Below are positions 7,763 through 13,177 of a DNA stretch of 13,177 nt, piece by piece. The first letter of the stretch is position 1. Each line of letters opens with the position of its first letter. Below the pieces are notes generated by a model. It was not told the origin of the DNA, ran no database searches, and saw only the letters and a program-made list of their open reading frames with translations. This DNA comes from Gemmatimonadota bacterium (GTDB taxonomy: Bacteria; Gemmatimonadota; Gemmatimonadetes; Longimicrobiales; RSA9), in the NCBI GenBank assembly GCA_012027055.1, contig VEPF01000428.1, positions 1 through 13,177 of the forward strand, written 5' to 3'. The position numbers and the translations under genes are program-made.

Positions 7763-8454
7763 CACGCGCCCTGGAACAACCGGTTGGCGTTCTCCAGGTC
7801 CTCCTGGAAGTCGATCTCCATGCACCGGTACCGGGACACGTCCACCGGCAGGAACCGGCAGCCGTCGCGCTCGATCGCCAGCTCGATGCCGCGCTCGAAG
7901 TAATCCCCGTCCGCGCACTCCTCCAGCCGCGCGATCAGCGCGTCGATGTCCTTCCGGCCCACGAAGTTGATCCCCACCGCCTCGCCGATCCCATCACTCA
8001 GCCGCTTCGAGAGGCGGCGGATGAAGCCGGCCTCGTCCAGCGTGTACGTGACCTCCTCCTCGCCTACCGCGGCAGCGTTCACGCACACGAACGACTGCCC
8101 GGCTTCGATCAGCGGCAGCAGCAGCGTCAGGAGCTCCGGGTCGAAGACCACGTCGCCGTTCAGCCACAGCACCGAATCGCGATGGCTGCGGCGCAGCGCC
8201 TTGAGCAGGCTCTTCGAGGTGTTGGTCTGGTCGAACGACTGGTTGTAGATGAAGGTGAGGTCGGGGAACGTCTCCATGATCAGGTCTTTCTTGAACCCGA
8301 CCACGATGAGAATATTGTCCGGATCGAAGCAGGCAGACAGGTTGTCCACCTGCTGCTGCAGTATCGTCCGGCCGCTCTTCAGCGGCGTCAGTGGCTTGGG
8401 CAGGGTGTTGCCGAGCCGCGAGCCGATGCCCGCAGCAAGAATCACGATTCTCAT
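7762..8454 (-). CDS. LicC-type nucleotidyltransferase (probable CDP-alcohol synthesis)
   Basis: A 230-residue member of the nucleotidyltransferase (GT-A-like) superfamily. LAAGIGSRLG at residues 6-15 with Lys20-Pro21 is the nucleotide-binding loop. LNGDVVFD at 98-105 carries the metal-binding Asp101, and EID at 213-215 the second metal Asp. Short length, the N.S.SL-like segment (NTSKSLLKAL, 78-87) and the final EIDFQEDLENAN resemble CTP:phosphocholine cytidylyltransferase (LicC) and related cytidylyltransferases more than long sugar-nucleotide pyrophosphorylases. The likely reaction is CTP plus a phospho-alcohol giving a CDP-alcohol and pyrophosphate; UTP or another substrate cannot be excluded. 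An upstream ATG at 8493 exists, but the domain begins at MRIVILAAG, so I use 8454. No Shine-Dalgarno precedes it. It is the first gene of a two-gene minus-strand operon and diverges from the LicD gene 53 bases away. Confidence 0.85.
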   Translation of the reverse strand: MRIVILAAGIGSRLGNTLPKPLTPLKSGRTILQQQVDNLSACFDPDNILIVVGFKKDLIMETFPDLTFIYNQSFDQTNTSKSLLKALRRSHRDSVLWLNGDVVFDPELLTLLLPLIEAGQSFVCVNAAAVGEEEVTYTLDEAGFIRRLSKRLSDGIGEAVGINFVGRKDIDALIARLEECADGDYFERGIELAIERDGCRFLPVDVSRYRCMEIDFQEDLENANRLFQGA

Positions 8455-8495
8455 TGGCGTCGCGTTGACGGTCCATCGGACGAGCCGGCGCAAGA

Positions 8496-8501
8496 TAGCT
8501 T
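8496..8501 (+). promoter_or_regulatory. Candidate -10 of a leaderless transcript for the LicD-family gene
   Basis: TAGCTT keeps the three most conserved -10 bases (T, A and final T) and ends six bases before the ATG at 8508, a spacing that would place transcription start at or near the start codon. There is no Shine-Dalgarno sequence before this ATG, which fits a leaderless messenger. A TTGACG at 8465-8470 lies too far upstream (25-base gap) to be a normal -35 partner. The 53-base divergent gap must hold promoters for both directions; I found none convincing on the minus strand. Confidence 0.25.
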
Positions 8502-8507
8502 CTGCCC

Positions 8508-9128
8508 ATGGATCAGGCCAAGCCGGACCTGCTGCTGAAGGACCACATGAAGGTGGCCCGCACCCTCCTGTTCGATGTGATCGACCTGCTCGAGGCGAAC
8601 GACATCGCGTACCACCTGGAGGGCGGGACTTTGCTCGGCATCGTCCGGGACGGCGACCTGCTGCCCTGGGACCACGACGTCGACCTCTCCGTGCCGGAGG
8701 AAAGCGGGAGCGCGCTGCTGAAACTGCGCGCGCCGCTGCTGGCGAAGGGCTATCGCTTCTCCGTGCGGCGGAGCCGCATCGCGGTGGGACCGATCCGCAA
8801 GGGCGCGCTCTGGCTGTGCAAGGTGAAGCCGCTGTACGGCTACTTCCGGAAGGCCATCGATCCGCGTTACCCGCTCGTGATCCTGGACATCTTCGTCAAG
8901 ATCCGGGACGCGGAGCACACCTACTGGCGCGCCAAGGGGCGGGCCATGCGCGTCGCCAACCGGTACTACAGCTCCTACGAGACCATCACCTTCGCGGGCC
9001 GCACGCTGCGGGTGCCCAACGACTACCGCGCATACCTGACCGAGAAATACGGTGACTGGAGCGTGCCGGTCCGGAACTGGAGCTGCGATACCGACGAGCT
9101 CACCGTGCTCGGCCGCACGCCCCGCTGA
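8508..9128 (+). CDS. LicD-family phosphotransferase
   Basis: A 206-residue protein of the LicD/fukutin branch of the nucleotidyltransferase fold. The hallmark block runs from LEGGTLLGIVRDGD (37-50) to WDHDVDL (54-60), where Asp55, Asp57 and Asp59 are the expected metal-binding acids. The C-terminal LicD motif VPNDYRAYLTEKYGDW lies at 169-184. Known LicD proteins transfer phosphocholine from CDP-choline to cell-surface glycans; other relatives move different phospho-alcohols. There is no signal peptide or membrane segment, so it should act at the cytoplasmic face. The adjacent, divergent LicC-type and TagF-like genes support a shared pathway that makes and uses a CDP-alcohol. No choline kinase or choline transporter gene is seen in the window, so choline itself is not established. 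No ribosome binding site precedes the ATG. Confidence 0.88.
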   Translation: MDQAKPDLLLKDHMKVARTLLFDVIDLLEANDIAYHLEGGTLLGIVRDGDLLPWDHDVDLSVPEESGSALLKLRAPLLAKGYRFSVRRSRIAVGPIRKGALWLCKVKPLYGYFRKAIDPRYPLVILDIFVKIRDAEHTYWRAKGRAMRVANRYYSSYETITFAGRTLRVPNDYRAYLTEKYGDWSVPVRNWSCDTDELTVLGRTPR

Positions 9129-9146
9129 ACGCGGCGGTCTCGCAGC

Positions 9147-9929
9147 ATGTACGCGGGCATGCGACCTCATGCAGCCGCTGGCCGTCCGGCTCGCGACCAG
9201 CCGCCGGCGGCCGCAGTGATCCGGTCACTGCCGCGGGCCGACCAGCCCGAGCACCTGGACGAGGCCGGACACGACCCGGATGTGCTCTCGGCCAGCCTCG
9301 CGCACGTGGCGCAGGTGAACCGCTGGCTGGGTGGCCGCCGGGCCGTGCGCCTGGCAGTGGCGCAGCACCTCGGCGGAGCGGGGCGCATGTTGGACGTGGG
9401 CACCGGCGCGGGCGACCTGCCCATGGTACTGGCGGACCTGGCCGGCCGCCGGGATGGCCGCCCCATCATCGTCGCGGACGACCGACACCCGCAGATCCTG
9501 GCCGTGGCCGCCCGCCGGGCCGCCGGACGGAGGGGCCTCTCGTTCGCGGGCGCGGACGCGCTCGCCCTGCCGTTCCCGGATCGTGCCTTCGATGTGGTGC
9601 TGCTCTCGATGGTGCTGCACCATCTGGATGACCAGGCCGCAAGCCGGGCGTTGGCCGAGGCTGCGCGCGTTGCACCGCTCGTGATCGTGAACGAGCTGCA
9701 CCGCACCCGCACCAATTACGCCGGCGCCCGCCTCCTGGCCGCGACGCTGTGGCGTGGCAACCGCCTCACCCGGCACGACGGGCCGCTCTCGGTGCTCCGC
9801 GCCTACCGACCCGGTGAGCTGCGCGCGCTCGCCGCCGCCGCCGGCCTGACGGTGGTGGAGCTCCGCCGCCGCTGGTTCCAGCGAGTGGTGCTGGTCGCCG
9901 CCGCCCCGTCCGCGGGACTCGCGCCGTGA
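9147..9929 (+). CDS. Class I SAM-dependent methyltransferase
   Basis: 260 residues from the first ATG. LDVGTGAGDLP at residues 82-92 is the SAM-binding motif I. DALALPFPDRAFDVV at 137-151, followed by LHHL at 157-160, is the methyltransf_11-type post-motif region. The segment before the domain (HLDEAGHDPDVLSASLAHVA, then NRWLGG) resembles methyltransferases I associate with polyketide-type clusters that also carry an FAD oxidoreductase. The start is uncertain. The first 23 residues are low-complexity Ala/Pro/Arg, and an in-frame GTG at 9216 (giving 237 residues) just before the conserved part is a good alternative; ATG at 9159 is another. The stop overlaps the GTG start of the next gene by four bases, so it is surely in that operon. 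Likely O-, N- or C-methylation of the pathway product; substrate unknown. Confidence 0.85.
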   Translation: MYAGMRPHAAAGRPARDQPPAAAVIRSLPRADQPEHLDEAGHDPDVLSASLAHVAQVNRWLGGRRAVRLAVAQHLGGAGRMLDVGTGAGDLPMVLADLAGRRDGRPIIVADDRHPQILAVAARRAAGRRGLSFAGADALALPFPDRAFDVVLLSMVLHHLDDQAASRALAEAARVAPLVIVNELHRTRTNYAGARLLAATLWRGNRLTRHDGPLSVLRAYRPGELRALAAAAGLTVVELRRRWFQRVVLVAAAPSAGLAP

Positions 9930-11176
9930 GCGGCCGCCCGCGCGACGCGGTGATCGTGGGCGCGGGCCCGGCCGGCAGCACGCTGGCCCTGCTGCTGGCG
10001 CGCGCGGGACTGGACGTGCTGCTCGTGGATCGGGCCATTTTCCCCCGCCCGAAGCCGTGCGGCGACTGCCTGAGCGCGGAAGCGGCGCGGCTGCTGCAGC
10101 GGCTGGGGCTGCTGCCCGCCGTCGAGGCGCTGCGGCCGGCGAGGCTCGTGGGGTGGCGGGTCTACGGCCCGCGGGGCACCTGCTTCTCGGCCGCGTTCCG
10201 GGACCTGGGCGATCCGGATCCGCTGGTGCACCACGCCCTGGCAGTGCCCCGGCGCGAGCTGGACGCGGCGCTGCTGGCCGAGGCCGCCGCGGCCGGAGCC
10301 AGCGTCCTGACCGGCTGGACGGCCACGGACCTGCTGCGCGACGGCGCCTGGACCCGGGGAGTGCGGCTCCGCACTCCTGCCGGGACGGAAGCGGCGGCCC
10401 TTGCCCGGATCACAGTCGGGGCGGCCGGACACCGGTCCCGGCTAGCCCGCCGGCACGGCGCCGGCCGCCGGCCTGCGCGCATCCGCAAGGTCTCGCTGAC
10501 CAGCCACATCCCGCGACCGTCCGGCGGGGACTGGTACGGCGAGATGCACGTGGGCGACGGCCTCTGTGCCGGCCTGGCCCCGGTGACCGCAGCCGGCGAC
10601 TGCTGGAACCTGACGCTGGTGGCTGACGCCGACCGCTTCGGCCACGACGCGAGGGCCGCGCGCCCCTTCTTCCTCGAGGCCCTGCACCGGCTGCCCCGCC
10701 TCGCGGAACTGGCTCCGGAACCCGGCGAGCTGCTGGCTTCCGGACCGTTCGACACGCCCGTGCGCCAGGTCGCGTTCCACGGCGCGGTGCTGCTGGGCGA
10801 TGCGGCCGGCTACTTCGACCCGTTCACCGGCCAGGGGATGTACCACGCGCTGGCGGCCGCCGCAGCCCTGGCCGGCGTGCTGGAGCCAGCGCTGCGGGAC
10901 CGTTCCGCCGCGCTGCCGGGCCCCCGCGAGCTGCAGCCATACGCCACGGCCCACGCCGCCCTGACGCGGGGCCACCGGCGTGTGCAGCGGCTCATCCACC
11001 AGGTACTGAACCGGCCCGCGCTGGCCGAGCTGGCCATTGCCGGCCTGGCCCGCCGTCCCGCTGCCGCGGCGGCGCTCCTCGGGGTCACCGGCGACCTGCT
11101 GCGCCCTGCCACATTGCTTTCGCCGAGGCTGGCGGTATCCTTGCTCTTCCCGAACCCGGCGATGCGGCCGGGCTGA
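9926..11176 (+). CDS. FAD-dependent oxidoreductase (geranylgeranyl reductase/aromatic hydroxylase-like)
   Basis: A 416-residue flavoprotein. GAGPAG at residues 12-17 with the acidic end of strand two (LLVDR, 32-36) is the Rossmann FAD-binding motif. KPCGDCLS at 43-50 is the signature of the geranylgeranyl reductase-like branch, and GDAAGYFDPFTGQGM at 291-305 is the second FAD motif. Such enzymes reduce isoprenoid double bonds or hydroxylate/oxidise aromatic and polyketide substrates with NAD(P)H. At the internal DG motif position the sequence reads VGAAGHRSRLAR (164-175), with Ala167 where family members usually have Asp. The start is GTG within the overlap GTGA with the methyltransferase stop, so translation is probably coupled. 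Eighteen bases separate it from the next gene. The group contains both reductases and monooxygenases, so reaction type is not settled. Confidence 0.88.
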   Translation: MSGRPRDAVIVGAGPAGSTLALLLARAGLDVLLVDRAIFPRPKPCGDCLSAEAARLLQRLGLLPAVEALRPARLVGWRVYGPRGTCFSAAFRDLGDPDPLVHHALAVPRRELDAALLAEAAAAGASVLTGWTATDLLRDGAWTRGVRLRTPAGTEAAALARITVGAAGHRSRLARRHGAGRRPARIRKVSLTSHIPRPSGGDWYGEMHVGDGLCAGLAPVTAAGDCWNLTLVADADRFGHDARAARPFFLEALHRLPRLAELAPEPGELLASGPFDTPVRQVAFHGAVLLGDAAGYFDPFTGQGMYHALAAAAALAGVLEPALRDRSAALPGPRELQPYATAHAALTRGHRRVQRLIHQVLNRPALAELAIAGLARRPAAAAALLGVTGDLLRPATLLSPRLAVSLLFPNPAMRPG

Positions 11177-11194
11177 CCCCAACCGGCCCAGTTC

Positions 11195-11671
11195 ATGCAC
11201 GCAACCGTTGACGAGCGCATCATGCGGGCGCCCGTCGCACTCTGTTTCGCGGTGGCTTCGGACGTGGAGCGCTGGCCGGCCATCCTGCGCCACTACCGCT
11301 TCGTGCGCTTCCGCGGGGAGCACGCGCGCGGCACCGGGCGCGTGGAGATGTCGGCCTGGCGCGATTTCGCCGGCCCGCTGCGGTACCCGACCTGGTGGCT
11401 GTCGGACATGCGGCTCGACGAAAAGGAGCCGGCCATCTACTTCGAGCACGTCGAGGGGATCACGCGCGGCATGCAGGTGAAGTGGTCCTTCCAGCTGCAC
11501 GGCCGCGACGCGACGCGCGTCCGGATCACTCACGAATGGGCTGGCCCGCGCTGGCCGCTGGTTGGACCGGCCGCGTGGCGGTTCATCATCGGGCCCCACT
11601 TCGTCAGCTGCATCGCCAGGCGCACCCTCGCCGGCGTCGCTGCCGAGGCGGAGCGGCTGCAGCGGCGCTGA
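11195..11671 (+). CDS. SRPBCC-family protein (aromatase/cyclase or COQ10-like)
   Basis: A 158-residue START/Bet v1-like protein. The opening HATVDERIMRAPVALCFAVA followed by SDVERWPAILRHY (residues 22-34) is the classical SRPBCC start, where the first strand leads to the two helices that close the hydrophobic cavity. A long C-terminal helix (FVSCIARRTLAGVAAEAERL) closes the fold. Family members bind hydrophobic ligands; polyketide aromatase/cyclases fold and dehydrate poly-beta-ketone chains, and COQ10-type proteins bind quinones. The flanking ketosynthase and flavoprotein make an aromatase/cyclase role attractive, but no catalytic residue can be assigned with confidence. The ATG has no good ribosome binding site. 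It lies 18 bases after the flavoprotein gene and 17 bases before the ketosynthase gene, within the same operon. Confidence 0.8.
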   Translation: MHATVDERIMRAPVALCFAVASDVERWPAILRHYRFVRFRGEHARGTGRVEMSAWRDFAGPLRYPTWWLSDMRLDEKEPAIYFEHVEGITRGMQVKWSFQLHGRDATRVRITHEWAGPRWPLVGPAAWRFIIGPHFVSCIARRTLAGVAAEAERLQRR

Positions 11672-11688
11672 GCGCAACCGGAGACACC

Positions 11689-12954
11689 ATGGCAGATGGG
11701 CAGGGCGGCATTGCTCCGGCAGGACGCGTGGCGATCACGGGCGTCGGACCGATCACGGCCGTCGGGATCGGTGCGGATGGCCTGTGGGATGGATTGCGGC
11801 GGGAACGGTCCGGGGTGCGTCGCCTGACGCGCTTCGACCCCGCCCCGTGGCGCACGCAGATCGCCGCGGAAGTGGCCGGATTCGAGCCGGGTGCCTTCAT
11901 GGACCCGCGCACGGCCCGGCGGCTCGACCGCTTCGGCCAGTTCTCCATTGCGAGCGCGCGCCTCGCCCTGCAGGACGCGGGACTCGATGGGCGGCCGGTG
12001 GACCCCGACCGCGTGGCCGTGCTGATGGGCTCGGCACTGGGCGGCGCCGCCCACGCGGAAGCGCAGGCCGAGACGCTCTACTCCGGCAAGCTCCGCGAGG
12101 TGGACCCGCGCGTGGCGCTCACCACCTTCCCGGGCGCCTCGAGCTGCGCCATCGCCATCGAGTTCGGCTTCACGGGACCCAACGAAACCAACGCCATGTC
12201 CTGTGCCTCCGGCACCATCGCGATCGGCCAGGCATTCCGGCTGATTCGCGACGGTGAGGCGGACATCGCGCTGGCCGGCGGCGTGGAGACGCCGCTGGCC
12301 CCACTCTGTTTCGGCGCCTTCGCGCTGATCCGCGCCATGAGCACGCGCAACCACGAGCCGGAACGCGCCTGCCGCCCGTTCGACCGGGAGCGCGACGGCT
12401 TCGTCATGGGCGAAGCCGCCTGCACGCTGGTGCTCGAGCGCTACGACCAGGCCGTGGCGCGCGGGGCACGCATCTACGCCGAGCTGCGCGGCTACGGGAC
12501 CACCAGCGACGCGCACCACATGACCGCGCCACGGCCGGACGGCGCGCAGGCCGCGCGGGCCATGCGCCTCGCGCTCCGGTCCGCGGGCGTGGCGCCGGCC
12601 GAGGTGGACTTCATCAGTCCCCACGGTTCGGCCACGCCGCTCAACGACTCCGCCGAGACGCTGGCCATCAAGGACGTGCTGGGCGAGCACGCGTACGACG
12701 TTCCCATCAGCGGCACCAAGCCGTACCACGGACACGCACTCGGCGCGTCGGGCGCCGTCGAGGTCGCCATCACCTGCCTGGCCATGGCACGGGGCTGGAT
12801 TCCCCCGACCCTCAACGTGGACTCACCAGATGAGGCGTGCGACCTGGACTACGTGACCGGCTCCGGGCGCGTGCGCCGGCCGCGCACCGCCCTCTCCAAC
12901 TCCTTCGGCTTCGGCGGCATCAACGCCTCGCTGGTGCTCCGCTCCGGCGAGTGA
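11689..12954 (+). CDS. Beta-ketoacyl-ACP synthase, FabF-like (KAS II/type II PKS ketosynthase family)
   Basis: A 421-residue thiolase-fold condensing enzyme of normal FabF length. Catalytic residues are all present: Cys172 in NAMSCASGTIAIG, His312 in SPHGSATPLND and His349 in KPYHGHALGASG, with Lys344 preceding the last. The C-terminal SNSFGFGGINASL (403-415) is the usual glycine-rich end. It should condense an acyl chain with malonyl-ACP. The sequence around the active sites is unusual for primary FabF: MSCASGT instead of TAC(S/T)SG, HGSAT instead of HGTST, and PYHGH instead of SMTGH. This points to a specialised secondary-pathway ketosynthase. GGAG at 11680-11683, five bases before the ATG, supports the start, although the frame is open further upstream through the SRPBCC gene. 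No chain-length factor or ACP gene accompanies it. It is the last gene of the operon. Confidence 0.92.
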   Translation: MADGQGGIAPAGRVAITGVGPITAVGIGADGLWDGLRRERSGVRRLTRFDPAPWRTQIAAEVAGFEPGAFMDPRTARRLDRFGQFSIASARLALQDAGLDGRPVDPDRVAVLMGSALGGAAHAEAQAETLYSGKLREVDPRVALTTFPGASSCAIAIEFGFTGPNETNAMSCASGTIAIGQAFRLIRDGEADIALAGGVETPLAPLCFGAFALIRAMSTRNHEPERACRPFDRERDGFVMGEAACTLVLERYDQAVARGARIYAELRGYGTTSDAHHMTAPRPDGAQAARAMRLALRSAGVAPAEVDFISPHGSATPLNDSAETLAIKDVLGEHAYDVPISGTKPYHGHALGASGAVEVAITCLAMARGWIPPTLNVDSPDEACDLDYVTGSGRVRRPRTALSNSFGFGGINASLVLRSGE

Positions 12955-12966
12955 GCGGAGCACCAG
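12931..12966. terminator. Perfect 14-bp inverted repeat at the ketosynthase stop codon
   Basis: CTGGTGCTCCGCTC at 12931-12944 pairs exactly with GAGCGGAGCACCAG at 12953-12966 around an eight-base loop. The left arm encodes the last residues of the ketosynthase (LVLRS) and the stop codon lies at the loop/right-arm junction. The convergent gene on the minus strand stops ten bases further on. No T-run follows on either strand. Position between convergent genes and perfect pairing suggest a bidirectional terminator or mRNA 3'-end element. Confidence 0.65.
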
Positions 12967-12975
12967 GTCAGGCCG

Positions 12976-13177
12976 CTACTTCCTCTGGCTCGCCGCCGCC
13001 GGCCGGGCCAGCTCCTCGTACAGCGCCGGGTCGAAGATCTTCAGGCTGATCAGCCCGTTCATGTGATTGGCCGGCACCCACGGGAACTCGTTGCGGTGAT
13101 TGGCGTGGCCGCGGTTCAGGCTCATGCTCCAGTGCTCCTGCTGCCAGCCGGGCCCGAGCAGGTCGTAGCTGCGGCCG
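12976..13177 (-). CDS. C-terminal fragment of an unrecognised protein (start outside window)
   Basis: Reading the minus strand from the right edge gives an open frame of 66 residues ending in TAG at 12978-12976. It begins GRSYDLLGPGWQQEHW and continues through SLNRGHANHRNEFPWVPANH and GLISLKIFDPALYEEL to a basic Ala-rich tail ending SQRK. Codon choice (G/C at third positions) and the convergent stop next to a strong hairpin support a real gene. The His/Asn/Trp-rich centre looks like the conserved end of a globular domain, but I do not recognise the family. No membrane segment is visible. The gap to the ketosynthase stop is 21 bases. It may or may not belong to the neighbouring pathway. Confidence 0.6.
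   Translation of the reverse strand, partial: GRSYDLLGPGWQQEHWSMSLNRGHANHRNEFPWVPANHMNGLISLKIFDPALYEELARPAAASQRK

Noticed and set aside
11395..11688. Upstream extension of the ketosynthase frame
   Set aside because: It lies within the SRPBCC gene in another frame, is Arg/Ala-rich, and the ATG at 11689 has a GGAG five bases upstream and starts the domain.
11530..12735. 401-codon minus-strand open frame antisense to the ketosynthase gene
   Set aside because: Antisense shadow of a well-supported gene; no recognisable domain.

Overview
The window is GC-rich throughout, with G/C strongly preferred at third codon positions, short intergenic gaps and little sign of recent insertion. I see no tRNA, rRNA, CRISPR array, transposase or phage gene. 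The left-edge protein has the TPR layout I associate with the C-terminal half of Gemmatimonadota kinase/TPR regulators. Several genes lack a Shine-Dalgarno sequence, and a TATATT-type -10 precedes the isocitrate dehydrogenase gene. I therefore lean towards Gemmatimonadota or a similar high-GC, Gram-negative-type phylum, but this is inference.

Left part (1-6642, all plus strand): the 3' part of a TPR protein; a membrane methyltransferase of the isoprenylcysteine carboxyl methyltransferase type; a flavodoxin-fold NAD(P)H oxidoreductase; a full-length monomeric NADP-dependent isocitrate dehydrogenase; and a secreted protein of unknown function. These look like housekeeping or redox genes with no obvious shared pathway. 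A strong GC hairpin (6651-6683) separates them from the convergent next block.

Middle part (6716-9128): a small surface-glycan decoration locus. Two translationally coupled minus-strand genes encode a LicC-type nucleotidyltransferase and a CDP-glycerol glycerophosphotransferase-like (TagB/TagF) enzyme. A divergent plus-strand gene encodes a LicD-family transferase. The likely logic is that a CDP-activated alcohol (choline, glycerol or another group) is made by the first enzyme, and one or both transferases move the phospho-alcohol onto a glycan.

Right part (9147-12954, plus strand): a tight four-gene operon of a class I SAM methyltransferase, an FAD-dependent oxidoreductase of the geranylgeranyl reductase/hydroxylase type, an SRPBCC (aromatase/cyclase-like) protein and a FabF-like ketosynthase with an intact Cys-His-His triad. 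It resembles a minimal polyketide or fatty-acid-derived biosynthetic cassette, but no acyl carrier protein, ketoreductase, acyltransferase or type III PKS is present in the window. It ends at a perfect 14-bp inverted repeat over the ketosynthase stop codon. Beyond that lies the C-terminus of an unrecognised minus-strand gene cut off by the window edge.
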